DNA of 64,000 nucleotides from Megasphaera sp. MJR8396C (GTDB lineage: Bacteria; Bacillota; Negativicutes; Veillonellales; Megasphaeraceae), in contig NZ_KQ958144.1 in NCBI RefSeq assembly GCF_001546855.1, positions 1-64,000 of the forward strand, read 5' to 3'. A program made the translations under genes and the position numbers. The stretch's first letter is position 1, and each line of letters opens with the position of its first letter. The notes beneath the pieces are model-generated. The model had not been told where the DNA came from, ran no database searches, and saw only the letters and a program-made list of their open reading frames with translations. This document shows, in pieces, positions 9,881-19,610 of the stretch.

Positions 9881-11143
9881 ATGTTAGAGAACATCCAAAA
9901 CGTACTTAACGTTCCGGAATTCCGGAAACGGGCGGTCTTCACTCTTATTATGTTCGTCGTTTTCAGACTGGGTGTTCACATTCCCGTACCGGGTGTCGAT
10001 TCGTCGGTCATTGAAAACCTCTTCAGCAGCGGCAACTTGTTCGGACTTCTCGACTTGTTCGCCGGCGGAGCACTGAGTAAGTTCTCCATCCTGGCTATGA
10101 GCATCACGCCGTACATCAACGCGTCGATCATCATGCAGCTGCTGACCGCCGTCGTTCCAACCTTTGAACAATGGGCCAAGGATAATCAGGAAGGCCGCGA
10201 TAAGATCCAAAAGGTCACGCGGTACGGTACGGTTGTCCTGGCATTGATTCAGGCCTTTGCCATGAGCTATGCACTGAAAGTCAACGGTGCACTCATCGTC
10301 GACAGCTGGGCTATGGTCGTCATGGTATCACTGATTCTCACGGCAGGGACTTGCTTCCTCATGTGGCTCGGTGACCAGATCACAGCCGGTGGTATCGGCA
10401 ATGGCATTTCGCTGATCATCTTCGCCGGTATCGTAGCGCGTTTCCCTCAGGGCGTCATGACGATTTATCAGTACATTCAGGCCGGTTCGATTAACATCTT
10501 CCAGGCCTTACTTTTTGTCGTTATCGCTTTGTTCATGATCATTGTGGTCATCGAAGTTACCCAGGGACAGCGACGCGTTGCCGTACAGTATGCTAAACGC
10601 ATTGTCGGCCGCAAGATGTACGGAGGCCACTCGACACATATTCCGCTGAAAGTCAACCAGGCCGGCGTTATCCCCATCATTTTTGCATCGTCTGTACTGA
10701 TGTTCCCGATCACGATCGCACAGTTCGTACAGAATGACACAGTCCAATGGATTGCCAGCTACTTTGCATGGGGCACCGTTACTAACACGGTCATGTACGC
10801 CGTTCTGATCATGTTCTTCACATATTTCTACACGGCTATTTCGCTGAACATCCCTCAGCTTACGGAAAATATGCAGAAGTATGGCGGCTTCATCCCCGGT
10901 ATTCGTCCGGGCCAGCCGACAGCCCTGTATATCGATCGCATCATGACGAGAATTACCCTCGCCGGTGCCTTCTTCTTAGCATTCATCGCCATCCTGCCGA
11001 ACTTCATCGGTTGGATTACTGGCATTGAAGGGGTTTACTTCGGCGGTACGGCCATCCTCATCGTCGTCGGTGTTGCCATCGATACGATGAAGCAGGCAGA
11101 ATCCTTAGTTTTGAATAGACAATATCAAGGATTTATGAAATAA
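9881..11143 (+). CDS. secY: Protein translocase subunit SecY
   Basis: A 420-residue, strongly hydrophobic protein with ten predicted membrane spans; SecY is the channel of the Sec translocon in the cytoplasmic membrane. Recognisable pieces are RKRAVFTLIMFVVFRLGVHIPVPGVD (split here) at helix 1, the plug-domain region GLLDLFAGGALSKFSI, LGDQITAGGIGNGISLI, and LNIPQLTENMQKYGGFIPGIRPGQ in the cytoplasmic loop that contacts SecA and ribosomes. It follows rplO as usual. Confidence 0.98.
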   Translation: MLENIQNVLNVPEFRKRAVFTLIMFVVFRLGVHIPVPGVDSSVIENLFSSGNLFGLLDLFAGGALSKFSILAMSITPYINASIIMQLLTAVVPTFEQWAKDNQEGRDKIQKVTRYGTVVLALIQAFAMSYALKVNGALIVDSWAMVVMVSLILTAGTCFLMWLGDQITAGGIGNGISLIIFAGIVARFPQGVMTIYQYIQAGSINIFQALLFVVIALFMIIVVIEVTQGQRRVAVQYAKRIVGRKMYGGHSTHIPLKVNQAGVIPIIFASSVLMFPITIAQFVQNDTVQWIASYFAWGTVTNTVMYAVLIMFFTYFYTAISLNIPQLTENMQKYGGFIPGIRPGQPTALYIDRIMTRITLAGAFFLAFIAILPNFIGWITGIEGVYFGGTAILIVVGVAIDTMKQAESLVLNRQYQGFMK

Positions 11144-11159
11144 TAAGGGGGTAGTTTGA

Positions 11160-11810
<651 letters not shown>

Positions 11811-11812
11811 GC

Positions 11813-12565
11813 ATGATCATCTTAAAATCAAAACGGGAAATTGAATATATTCGCGACGCTGGCCGTATTACGGCCAATGCCTTAGCTCTCATGAAAAAGC
11901 TGGCAAAGCCCGGCATTACGACGGGTGAGCTCGACCAGCGCTGTGAAGACTATATCCGCAGTTGCGGCGCTTTTCCGAGCTGTAAAGGCTATTACGGATT
12001 CCCGGCAACTATTTGCGCCAGCGTAAATGAAGAAGTCGTCCATGGGATTCCGGGCCATCGCAAGCTTAAAGATGGCGATATAATCAGCGTTGATTTAGTT
12101 GTAAATAAAAATGGCTACCATGGCGATTCGACGGTAACGATTCCTGTCGGCCACGTGAACCCGGCAACCCTCAAATTATTGAAGGTTACTGAAGAATGCC
12201 TTTACAAAGGCATCGAACAGGCTGTAGCCGGCAATCACCTTGGCGATATCGGTCATGCCGTCCAGGCCTACGCTGAATCCTTTGGGTACAGCGTCGTCCG
12301 AGATTACGTCGGACACGGCATTGGCACGGATATGCACGAAGATCCGGAAGTACCGAACTACGGTATGCCCGGTCACGGCGAGTTGTTGGAACCGGGCATG
12401 GTCCTGGCTCTGGAACCGATGATCAATATGGGTACGGAAAAAGTCCGCCAGTTGAAAAACGGCTGGACCGTCGTCACACAAGACGGCAAACCGGCAGCCC
12501 ACTTCGAACATACAGTAGCGATCACGGAAAACGGCCCTGAAATTCTGACCTTACCGGATGAATGA
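11813..12565 (+). CDS. map: Methionine aminopeptidase, type I
   Basis: A 250-residue type Ia enzyme that removes the initiator methionine. [17 protein letters not shown] supplies the first metal aspartates, [18 protein letters not shown] the conserved histidine, and LEPMINMG and the C-terminal [16 protein letters not shown] the glutamates. It begins two bases after the adk stop and overlaps the next gene by four bases (ATGA). Confidence 0.98.
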   Translation: MIILKSKREIEYIRDAGRITANALALMKKLAKPGITTGELDQRCEDYIRSCGAFPSCKGYYGFPATICASVNEEVVHGIPGHRKLKDGDIISVDLVVNKNGYHGDSTVTIPVGHVNPATLKLLKVTEECLYKGIEQAVAGNHLGDIGHAVQAYAESFGYSVVRDYVGHGIGTDMHEDPEVPNYGMPGHGELLEPGMVLALEPMINMGTEKVRQLKNGWTVVTQDGKPAAHFEHTVAITENGPEILTLPDE

Positions 12566-12834
12566 TGGAACGAACTCCGATGATACCTGTCTGCACGGTC
12601 GTAGAATGCCTGGCAGGCAAGGATAAAGGCTGCTTGTATGTTGTTGTCGGCAGTTTGGCTTATCCCTACGTATGGATTGCTGACGGTAGAAAGTACAACC
12701 TGGATAAGCCGAAGAAAAAGAACTGCCGGCATCTCCGGATATTGGGAACGAGCGTATCTGAAGGAAGCGCTGGTCCCGTGAGAATCAGCAATGAATGGAT
12801 ACGGTCCGTCTTAAACCGGGCTATGAAGAATTGA
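12562..12834 (+). CDS. Small KOW-domain RNA-binding protein (L14e-like)
   Basis: A 90-residue protein with a KOW-like motif near the N-terminus ([18 protein letters not shown]) and a basic middle ([14 protein letters not shown]). Short proteins of this type lie between map and infA in many Clostridia and related groups and are annotated as KOW-domain RNA-binding or ribosomal L14E-like proteins; the function is not established. It overlaps map by ATGA and so is probably translated with it. Confidence 0.85.
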   Translation: MMERTPMIPVCTVVECLAGKDKGCLYVVVGSLAYPYVWIADGRKYNLDKPKKKNCRHLRILGTSVSEGSAGPVRISNEWIRSVLNRAMKN

Positions 12835-12848
12835 CCAGGGAGGTTACT

Positions 12849-13067
12849 ATGTCGAAGGTAGATGTCATTGAAGTAGAAGGCGTCGTCGTTGAAGCCTTGC
12901 CAAACGCCATGTTCAAAGTCAAACTTGAAAATGAACACATCGTGTTGGCTCATGTCTCCGGTAAAATGCGTATGAATTTCATTCGTATCCTTCCGGGCGA
13001 CCGGGTCACACTTGAATTGACACCGTATGATCTGAATCGCGGTCGCATTACATACCGCTTTAAGTAA
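12849..13067 (+). CDS. infA: Translation initiation factor IF-1
   Basis: From ATG 12849 the product is 72 residues ([20 protein letters not shown]), the exact family length; upstream in-frame starts lie inside the KOW gene. [27 protein letters not shown] and [21 protein letters not shown] mark the OB-fold of IF-1, which binds the ribosomal A site during initiation. GGGAGG precedes the start. Confidence 0.97.
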   Translation: MSKVDVIEVEGVVVEALPNAMFKVKLENEHIVLAHVSGKMRMNFIRILPGDRVTLELTPYDLNRGRITYRFK

Positions 13068-13090
13068 GAGTATTACGCAGGAGGTTAATA

Positions 13091-13204
13091 ATGAAGGTAA
13101 AACCGTCAGTAAAAAAGATTTGCGAAAAATGCAAAATCATTAAACGTAAAGGCCGTGTCATGGTCATTTGCGAAAATCCGAAACATAAACAGAAACAGGG
13201 TTAA
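13091..13204 (+). CDS. rpmJ: 50S ribosomal protein L36
   Basis: A 37-residue reading frame found directly in the sequence: [20 protein letters not shown], then [17 protein letters not shown]. Cys11, Cys14, Cys27 and His32 make the zinc site of the zinc-binding form of L36. ATG follows AGGAGG. Its place between infA and rpsM is canonical. Confidence 0.97.
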   Translation: MKVKPSVKKICEKCKIIKRKGRVMVICENPKHKQKQG

Positions 13205-13226
13205 TAAGCAGGAGGTGAATGAATAG

Positions 13227-13595
13227 ATGGCACGTATAGCCGGTGTGGATTTACCACGTGATAAACGAGTTGAAATTGGTTTGACTTACATTTTAGGTAT
13301 TGGTCTTTCTTCTTCCCAGCAGATTCTGGCGAAGACTGGCGTAAACCCGGATACCCGCGTTCGCGATTTGACGGAAGACGAAGTACAGAAAATTCGTGAA
13401 GTCATCGGTTCTGATTATAAAGTAGAAGGCGATCTTCGCCGTGACACAGCACTCAACATCAAACGCCTGATCGAAGTTAATTCGTATCGCGGCAAACGTC
13501 ATCGCGCAGGTCTTCCCGTTCGCGGTCAGCGCACCAAGACCAATGCACGTACGCGTAAAGGTCCGAGAAAAGCTGTAGCAGGTAAGAAGAAATAA
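13227..13595 (+). CDS. rpsM: 30S ribosomal protein S13
   Basis: A 122-residue S13 starting [21 protein letters not shown], with [20 protein letters not shown] and the basic tail [16 protein letters not shown] that reaches toward the P-site tRNA. ATG follows AGGAGGTGA. Confidence 0.98.
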   Translation: MARIAGVDLPRDKRVEIGLTYILGIGLSSSQQILAKTGVNPDTRVRDLTEDEVQKIREVIGSDYKVEGDLRRDTALNIKRLIEVNSYRGKRHRAGLPVRGQRTKTNARTRKGPRKAVAGKKK

Positions 13596-13623
13596 GATTC
13601 TTTAAGTAAGGAGGGAAACGATT

Positions 13624-14013
13624 TTGGCTAAGAATGTCAGAAGCAATAAAAGAAAAGAAAAGAAACATGTAGAATCGGGCGCAGCTCATATTCGTTCTAC
13701 ATTCAACAATACAATCGTTACGATTAGTGATACAAAAGGCAATGCACTGTCTTGGGCAAGTGCCGGCGGCCTCGGTTTCCGCGGTTCCCGTAAGAGCACT
13801 CCGTTTGCTGCACAGATGGCTGCTGAACAGGCTGCAAAAGCAGCTATGGAACATGGCCTTCGTCAGGTAGAAGTCTTCGTAAAAGGTCCGGGCTCGGGTC
13901 GTGAAGCTGCTATCCGCGCATTGCAGGCAGCAGGTCTCGAAGTAAACTCCATCAAAGACGTAACGCCTATTCCGCATAACGGTTGCCGTCCGCCTAAACG
14001 GAGACGCGTATAA
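13624..14013 (+). CDS. rpsK: 30S ribosomal protein S11
   Basis: The 129-residue S11 starts at TTG 13624 after AAGGAGGG. Conserved segments are [27 protein letters not shown] (two parts) and the C-terminal [19 protein letters not shown]11 shapes the platform of the small subunit. The next gene is rpoA; the rpsD gene that often lies here is absent. Confidence 0.97.
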   Translation: MAKNVRSNKRKEKKHVESGAAHIRSTFNNTIVTISDTKGNALSWASAGGLGFRGSRKSTPFAAQMAAEQAAKAAMEHGLRQVEVFVKGPGSGREAAIRALQAAGLEVNSIKDVTPIPHNGCRPPKRRRV

Positions 14014-14062
14014 TCGATGATTAACCAAGGTGTTTTGATTCTGAAATAGGAGGATTTTCCTG

Positions 14063-15043
14063 ATGAGCGAAGATAACAAATTTAAAGTTAAAACCGTCGA
14101 AGTCAACGACGGCGGTACCTATGGAAAATTCGTATGCGAACCTCTGGATCGGGGTTACGGAATCACATTGGGTAATAGTTTGCGGCGTGTCCTCCTGGCA
14201 TCACTGGATGGCGTAGCAATCACTTCGATTAAAATCGATGGTGTTCTCCATGAATTTTCGACCATTCCCGGTGTCCGGGAAGACGTTTCGGAAATCATCC
14301 TCAACCTCAAGCAGGTTCGGATTAAATTCCTGGATGATGACGTAGACGAAGTCGACATCACTATCGATATCTCTGGTGAATGTGAATTCACTGCAAACGA
14401 TCTTAACGTAAACTCAGACATTGAAATTTTAAACCCGGATCTTCATATCGCAACCCTCGATACGGAAGCTGACATCCATATGCAGTGCCATATCGAACGC
14501 GGTAAAGGCTATGTTCCGTCCACGCAGAACAAGAAAGAAACGGATATGATCGGCGTCATTCCCATCGATTCCATCTTCTCTCCGATTGTGCGCACGAACT
14601 ACAGCGTTGGCAACATCCGGGTAGGCAACGAAATGGACTATGATTCGTTGACCCTTGAAGTAACGACAGATGGCAGCATCACGACTGAAAATGCCGTTGC
14701 TAAGGCTGCATCGATTATGATCAGCTACTTAAACTACTTCCAGAACATCGCAACCGATGCAAAGGTAAACGATGAAAAAGCTATCTTCACTGACGACGAT
14801 GGCGAACCCGTGGAAGAATCGACAGAACCCGATAAGGGCAAAATCAAGATCGAAATTCTTGACTTGTCTGTCCGCGCTTCGAATTGCCTGAAACGTGCAA
14901 ATATTTACACCATTGGCGATCTCACCGAACGGACGGAAGACGACTTGTCGAAGATTCGCAACCTCGGCAAGAAATCTGTCGATGAAATTATTGAAAAGTT
15001 AGAAATGCACAACTACTACTTAAAATCGAGTAATGAAGAATAG
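14063..15043 (+). CDS. rpoA: RNA polymerase alpha subunit
   Basis: A 326-residue alpha subunit. The N-terminal dimerisation domain shows GYGITLGNSLRRVLLASLDG and ISGECEFTANDL; an acidic linker (DDDGEPVEESTEPDKG) leads to the C-terminal domain with LDLSVRASNCLKRANIYTIG and SKIRNLGKKSVDEIIEKL, which binds UP elements and activators. It is followed by rplQ 17 bases later. Confidence 0.98.
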   Translation: MSEDNKFKVKTVEVNDGGTYGKFVCEPLDRGYGITLGNSLRRVLLASLDGVAITSIKIDGVLHEFSTIPGVREDVSEIILNLKQVRIKFLDDDVDEVDITIDISGECEFTANDLNVNSDIEILNPDLHIATLDTEADIHMQCHIERGKGYVPSTQNKKETDMIGVIPIDSIFSPIVRTNYSVGNIRVGNEMDYDSLTLEVTTDGSITTENAVAKAASIMISYLNYFQNIATDAKVNDEKAIFTDDDGEPVEESTEPDKGKIKIEILDLSVRASNCLKRANIYTIGDLTERTEDDLSKIRNLGKKSVDEIIEKLEMHNYYLKSSNEE

Positions 15044-15060
15044 TTCGAGGAGGATGAACA

Positions 15061-15399
15061 ATGGCTTATAGAAAGTTGGGACGAGACAGCTCCGCACGTA
15101 AAGCATTGCTGCGCAGCATTGTCACCTCTTTATTCCAGCATGAACGCATTGAAACGACGGAAGCAAAGGCAAAAGAACTTCGCAAAGTCGCTGACAAAAT
15201 GCTTACCCTCGCAAAACGCGGCGATCTCCACGCTCGCCGTCAGGCTTTGGCATACATGGTGGATGAAGATGTTGTCAAAAAACTGTTTGACGAAATTGCA
15301 CCGAAATACACCGATCGTCAGGGCGGTTATACTCGCATCATCAAGACTGGCGTTCGTCAGGGCGATGCTGCTCCGATGGTAATCATCGAATTAGTATAA
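15061..15399 (+). CDS. rplQ: 50S ribosomal protein L17
   Basis: A 112-residue L17 with [37 protein letters not shown] and the C-terminal [19 protein letters not shown]. It closes the ribosomal superoperon and is followed 13 bases later by a strong terminator. Confidence 0.98.
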   Translation: MAYRKLGRDSSARKALLRSIVTSLFQHERIETTEAKAKELRKVADKMLTLAKRGDLHARRQALAYMVDEDVVKKLFDEIAPKYTDRQGGYTRIIKTGVRQGDAAPMVIIELV

Positions 15400-15412
15400 A
15401 CGTATGAATGAG

Positions 15413-15442
15413 AAGGAGCTGTCCTGAGACAGCTCCTTTTTG
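15413..15442 (+). terminator. Terminator of the ribosomal superoperon
   Basis: AAGGAGCTGTC (15413-15423), loop CTGA, then GACAGCTCC (15428-15436) and a T tract. It ends the approximately 15-kb ribosomal transcript. Confidence 0.9.
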
Positions 15443-15500
15443 TATATGCTCATCCGGAATCTCCGGAACGAGCTTCATTTTCTGGAAAAGGAGTGATACT

Positions 15501-15935
15501 ATGCCGTATCGTATGATGTTAGCTGTAAATTTCACCCCGGAACGACTGGAACAACTTAAACTGTTGGCCTTGCTTACGAAATCGAAGATCAAGGCCGTGA
15601 CCGATGACGAAAAGGGAGAAACCGTCGGCAAGGTCTTGGGCCTGACCGATGAAGAAATCGCCGAAATCTCGGCCATGCGACAGGACACGGAAGAAGCGAG
15701 AGTTCACGAAAATATGAATGAAGATGAAAATCTGCCGCCGGTTACGAAAGAAGCGATCATTCTCTGCGGATTCGACCATAAAGTCGTCAACCTGCTCTTG
15801 GACAGCATTCGCCGGGGCCGCCTTAAAAACGTACCTTTAAAGGCCATGCTGACGCCCAATAATATTTCCTGGACCATCGAAACGATTTTGCAGGAACTTT
15901 CGAAAGAGCACGAATATTTTCATAAAAAGAGGTAA
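15501..15935 (+). CDS. DUF3783-like small protein
   Basis: Start taken at ATG 15501 after AAAGGAGTG; 144 residues. The C-terminal half (ILCGFDHKVVNLLLDSIRRG, then VPLKAMLTPNNISWTIETIL and a final ELSKEHEYFHKKR) resembles the DUF3783 family, small proteins of unknown function with a conserved TxxN-W pattern and a C-terminal ELxxEH helix. The N-terminal half (FTPERLEQLKLLALLTKSKI) looks helical and unlike anything I know. It is followed six bases later by the NUDIX gene, so the two are probably cotranscribed. Confidence 0.7.
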   Translation: MPYRMMLAVNFTPERLEQLKLLALLTKSKIKAVTDDEKGETVGKVLGLTDEEIAEISAMRQDTEEARVHENMNEDENLPPVTKEAIILCGFDHKVVNLLLDSIRRGRLKNVPLKAMLTPNNISWTIETILQELSKEHEYFHKKR

Positions 15936-15940
15936 GGACC

Positions 15941-16429
15941 ATGCGTCCCACGACACTTTGCTTTCCCGTTCGGCCGGACGGGAAAGTATTGTTAGGCCGT
16001 AAAAAACGCGGCTTTGGCGTCAGCAAATGGAATGGCTTCGGCGGAAAAATCGAAGCCGGCGAAACTTTTTTGCAGTGCGCCGTAAGAGAGCTTCGAGAAG
16101 AAACGGGCTTAAGGGCCGAGGAAAAGGATTTTGAATTGGTCGGTTTCCTGGACTTTCATTTTAGCGCAGCTCCTGAACTGGATCATATCGGATACGTCTA
16201 TATCCTGCGTCATTGGCAGGGGGAAGTCTGTGAGAGTGAAGAAATGGAGCCTTGCTGGTTTGCGCCTCATGACTTTCCTTACGACGAAATGTGGAAAGGG
16301 GACCGGACCTGGGTTCCTAAGGTATTGAAAGAAGACTGCGTCAAAGGCATCATCACCTTCGCAGCCGACGGGGAAACCGTTCAGGAAATGGAGATTCAGC
16401 CTTTCCATCCACAGGGATTCGAAGTTTAA
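15941..16429 (+). CDS. NUDIX hydrolase, MTH1-like (probable 8-oxo-dGTP diphosphatase)
   Basis: The 162-residue protein has a complete NUDIX box, GGKIEAGETFLQCAVRELRE then ETGL, at about residues 36-58. The stretch LLGRKKRGFGVSKWNGFGGK is strikingly like the substrate pocket region of the MTH1 subfamily that hydrolyses oxidised purine nucleotides. Family knowledge suggests cleavage of 8-oxo-dGTP or related nucleotides to monophosphates, preventing mutation; substrate is inferred. Neighbouring HD-domain gene follows 25 bases later. Confidence 0.85.
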   Translation: MRPTTLCFPVRPDGKVLLGRKKRGFGVSKWNGFGGKIEAGETFLQCAVRELREETGLRAEEKDFELVGFLDFHFSAAPELDHIGYVYILRHWQGEVCESEEMEPCWFAPHDFPYDEMWKGDRTWVPKVLKEDCVKGIITFAADGETVQEMEIQPFHPQGFEV

Positions 16430-16454
16430 TTTTTGACGAAAGGCGGCATGCCGG

Positions 16455-17210
16455 ATGAATCGCGATTTCGTAATTTCACAGTTTAAAAGCTATGCAGCAA
16501 ACTTTGATGCCGCCGATGAAGGCGTTTCCCTGAAGTTAGCCCACTCTTTACGGGTCAGTTCCTGGTGTGACCGACTGGCGCGAGCCTTACACCTTTCGCC
16601 GGACGACGTGGATTTGGCCTGGCTCATCGGTGTCCTTCACGACATCGGCCGCTTTGAACAACTGCGGGAATACCATACGTTCATCGATTATCAGTCCATG
16701 GACCATGCGAAATATGGGGCGCGATATTTATTTCAGGAAGGCCATATCCGCGATTTTCTGCACGATGATAGAGAGGATGTCGTCATTGAAAAGGCCATTG
16801 CTCAGCATAATGCCTATCGCTTGTCGGAGGATCTATCGCCGCGGCAGCGCCTTTTTTGCCAGCTCATCCGCGATGCCGATAAACTCGATATCTTTAAGGT
16901 CTGTGCCGACGGCCTGCGGCAAGGTCTGAATGTATGGCGTGTCGATGATACGGACTTTGAACATCAGCCCATTTCAGCGGCCGTCATGAAAGAGGCCCGG
17001 CAGAAAAAACTCGTCCAGACGCAGGTGAAAAAGACCTTTATGGATTTTTATGTCGGTACCCTTTGCTTTTATTTTGACTTGGTTTATGATGAGAGTCGGA
17101 GACTTGCCAGAGAGCAGGGAGCTTTCGATGAGCTCCTCCGATTTCACTCCCAGAATCCGGACAGTGAGGCAAAATTAAATGAAATACGCCGCCTCATTGA
17201 CGGCGACTGA
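16455..17210 (+). CDS. HD-domain phosphohydrolase
   Basis: A 251-residue protein with the HD signature: His in LAHSLRVSSWCDRLARAL near residue 27, and LIGVLHDIGRFEQLREY near residue 60 with the paired His-Asp. A further IAQHNAYRLSEDLS and RDADKLDIFKV provide the later histidine and aspartate ligands. The family hydrolyses phosphate esters of nucleotides or similar compounds; the substrate is not predictable. It sits with a NUDIX hydrolase, which may hint at nucleotide clean-up. Confidence 0.85.
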   Translation: MNRDFVISQFKSYAANFDAADEGVSLKLAHSLRVSSWCDRLARALHLSPDDVDLAWLIGVLHDIGRFEQLREYHTFIDYQSMDHAKYGARYLFQEGHIRDFLHDDREDVVIEKAIAQHNAYRLSEDLSPRQRLFCQLIRDADKLDIFKVCADGLRQGLNVWRVDDTDFEHQPISAAVMKEARQKKLVQTQVKKTFMDFYVGTLCFYFDLVYDESRRLAREQGAFDELLRFHSQNPDSEAKLNEIRRLIDGD

Positions 17211-17267
17211 ATTTTTCCGGCATATCGATGCCGGATCCTATCAATACGTAATGGAGGGCCTATCAAC

Positions 17268-18197
17268 GTGGAAATCTTGATTACTGGCGGTGCCGGGTTT
17301 ATTGGATCACATATCTTGGCAGCGCTGCAGGGGCGGCCGGATATACAGGTCGTCGTTTTCGACAATTTATCCGGCGGGTCTCGAGACCATGTGCCCAGCG
17401 GGATGGAGCTGATCGAAGGGGATATCTGTGATAAAGACGCGTTAGACGCCGTTTTCAGAAGGCATTCCTTCTCGGCTGTCGTCCATTTGGCAGCCCAGAC
17501 GATGGTTCCTTTTTCCGTAGAACAGCCAATCGTCGACTGCCGGGTTAATTTAGAAGGCGTTCTTCAGGTCCTGGAAGGATGCCGGACCTATAAGGTACCT
17601 CATATTCTCTTTTCATCGAGCGCTGCCGTGTATGGCGATAATTTGAATATTCCCCTGGAAGAAGGCGAACGCCTGCTGCCGACGTCGCCTTACGGCGTTA
17701 CCAAGATGACGACAGAGCACTACCTGCGGGTCTATCATGAGCTGTACGGCTTGGATGCTACCGTTTTTCGCTTTGCCAATGTCTACGGTGAACGACAGGG
17801 CGAAAAGGGCGAAGGCGGTGTCGTCAGCATCTTCTGTAAACTCTTATCGGAGAACCAAGGCCTTACGGTCTATGGCGACGGTAAGCAAACGCGGGATTTC
17901 GTCTATGCCGGGGATATCGCCCAGGCCATCATCCGGGCCCTGCCCCTTACCGGCTATCATACGATAAACGTGTCGACGGGAACCGAAACCAGCGTCAACG
18001 AACTGATCGAAAGCTTTGAAAAAGCCGTGGGCCATGCCGTATCCGTTGACTATAAGGACGCCCGGCCCGGCGATATTATGCGCTCGGTCTTAAGCAATAA
18101 GACCTTGGAATCGCTTCTTTCATTCGTTCCTCCGACAGACCTTGCCGAAGGGATCCGCCGCACCTATGAGTGGTACCGCAGTGCCGCTTCGAAGTGA
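17268..18197 (+). CDS. NAD-dependent sugar-nucleotide epimerase (GalE-like SDR)
   Basis: A 309-residue extended short-chain dehydrogenase beginning at GTG 17268. The Rossmann motif GGAGFIGSH is at residues 6-14; the catalytic Ser lies in ILFSSSAAVYGDN and the Tyr-Lys pair in SPYGVTKMTTEHYL. RFANVYGERQ and GDGKQTRDFVYAGDIAQAI are typical of UDP-glucose 4-epimerases and related enzymes. It probably makes a UDP-hexose for surface polysaccharide or galactose use. No other sugar genes are next to it, so the exact substrate is open. Confidence 0.85.
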   Translation: MEILITGGAGFIGSHILAALQGRPDIQVVVFDNLSGGSRDHVPSGMELIEGDICDKDALDAVFRRHSFSAVVHLAAQTMVPFSVEQPIVDCRVNLEGVLQVLEGCRTYKVPHILFSSSAAVYGDNLNIPLEEGERLLPTSPYGVTKMTTEHYLRVYHELYGLDATVFRFANVYGERQGEKGEGGVVSIFCKLLSENQGLTVYGDGKQTRDFVYAGDIAQAIIRALPLTGYHTINVSTGTETSVNELIESFEKAVGHAVSVDYKDARPGDIMRSVLSNKTLESLLSFVPPTDLAEGIRRTYEWYRSAASK

Positions 18198-18209
18198 GGC
18201 CGCATCGCC

Positions 18210-18238
18210 TTGACAGGCATGGTAAAACATGACACAAT
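18210..18238 (+). promoter_or_regulatory. Candidate promoter of pyrF-pyrE
   Basis: TTGACA (18210-18215) and CACAAT (18233-18238) are 17 bases apart, followed by a short leader to pyrF. The -10 matches only four of six consensus bases. No PyrR loop is seen in this leader, unlike the pyrB leader. Confidence 0.45.
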
Positions 18239-18278
18239 TAACTAGATATGCCTATATAAGTATACAGGAGGAGAGCTC

Positions 18279-18992
18279 ATGGCAGATGATAGAATCATTG
18301 TGGCTTTGGATGTCCATTCACTGGAAGACTTGAAGAAGCTGGTTGAGACACTGGGGGACCGTGTTTCCTTTTATAAAGTCGGGATGGAACTGTTTTACAG
18401 TGCCGGTCCCGATGCGGTGCGGTATTTGAAGGATCAGGGAAAACACGTTTTCCTCGATTTGAAAGTACACGACATTCCCAATACCGTCGGGCAGAGTATT
18501 CGCGCTTTGACCCGTCTCGGCGCTGACTTCATGACCCTTCACGGTACGGGCGGCCGGGCCATGATGGAAGCGGCAGCCGAAGCCGTCCGTGATGAAGCGG
18601 AAAAATTACGTATCGAACGGCCGCGCCTGTTGGCCGTCACCGTGCTGACCAGCATCGATGAAGATGCCTGGAAGGAAATCGGCGGTCGGGACAATATTGC
18701 CGACTCGGTCAAAAACCTAGCAAGACTTGCCAAAGAAGCCGGTATCGACGGTACCGTATCGTCGCCGTATGAAGCTAAGGAAATCCGTTCGATGAACGGT
18801 CCGGAATTCCTCATCGTCACGCCGGGCATTCGGCCTACTTTTGCCGTTGCCAACGACCAGAAACGCTTTACGACGCCGTCTCAGGCGCTGCGTGACGGGG
18901 CTTCCCATTTAGTTATCGGCCGGCCGATTACCAAAGCGGACGATCCGAAAGAAGCAGCCGCAAAGATTTTAGCAGAAATTCAGGGGGTATAA
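18279..18992 (+). CDS. pyrF: Orotidine 5'-phosphate decarboxylase
   Basis: The 237-residue enzyme makes UMP from OMP, the last de novo pyrimidine step. RIIVALDVHSLEDLKKLV opens the barrel; the catalytic Asp-Lys-Asp array is in FLDLKVHDIPNTVGQS near residues 59-75; VTPGIRP and HLVIGRPITKADDP bind the phosphate. ATG follows AGGAGGAG. pyrE starts six bases downstream. Confidence 0.97.
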   Translation: MADDRIIVALDVHSLEDLKKLVETLGDRVSFYKVGMELFYSAGPDAVRYLKDQGKHVFLDLKVHDIPNTVGQSIRALTRLGADFMTLHGTGGRAMMEAAAEAVRDEAEKLRIERPRLLAVTVLTSIDEDAWKEIGGRDNIADSVKNLARLAKEAGIDGTVSSPYEAKEIRSMNGPEFLIVTPGIRPTFAVANDQKRFTTPSQALRDGASHLVIGRPITKADDPKEAAAKILAEIQGV

Positions 18993-18998
18993 TTCATT

Positions 18999-19586
18999 AT
19001 GTTGACAGAAGAAGAAGTAAGACAGTTATTAGTCGAAACCAAGGCCGTATTGGAAGGTCATTTTCTCTTGACGTCGGGACTGCACAGCCCGCTGTATGTC
19101 GAAAAATTCAACGTTCTCCAACATCCGGAATATACGGAAAAGCTCTGCAAGGAATTGGCTGAACGCTTTAAGGACCAGAATGTACAGACCGTTATGGGCC
19201 CCATGACCGGCGGCATCCTCTTGGCTCATGAAGTCGGCAAAGCTCTCGGTACGCGAGCCATCTTTACGGAACGGGAAAAGGGCGTCATGACCCTTCGCCG
19301 CGGTTTCCATATCGAACCGGGTGAACGCGTCCTTATCGTAGAAGATATCGTAACCACCGGCGGTTCGGTTCAGGAAGTCGTCGATGTCGTTAATAAAGCC
19401 GGCGGCGTCATCGTCGGTGTCGGCCTCCTCGTCGACCGCAGCGGCGGTAAGGCTGAATTCGGTGTACCGAAAGACAAGGTACAGGCTCTGCTTCACTTGA
19501 CGGTTCCGACGTACAAACCGGAAGAATGCCCTCTCTGCAAACAGAGCATCCCCATGACCGAACGGGGAAGCCATCACTTAAAATAA
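18999..19586 (+). CDS. pyrE: Orotate phosphoribosyltransferase
   Basis: A 195-residue enzyme transferring phosphoribose from PRPP to orotate. The PRPP loop VLIVEDIVTTGGSVQEV is at about residues 109-125, and LTSGLHSPLYVEKFNVL resembles the N-terminal substrate region. The C-terminus carries a CPLC pair, seen in one branch of PyrE proteins. It follows pyrF directly; the rest of the pathway (pyrB, pyrC, carAB) is 5-12 kb downstream and separate. Confidence 0.95.
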   Translation: MLTEEEVRQLLVETKAVLEGHFLLTSGLHSPLYVEKFNVLQHPEYTEKLCKELAERFKDQNVQTVMGPMTGGILLAHEVGKALGTRAIFTEREKGVMTLRRGFHIEPGERVLIVEDIVTTGGSVQEVVDVVNKAGGVIVGVGLLVDRSGGKAEFGVPKDKVQALLHLTVPTYKPEECPLCKQSIPMTERGSHHLK

Positions 19587-19610
19587 TTTAGGTCAGGAGA
19601 TGTTTTGTTC

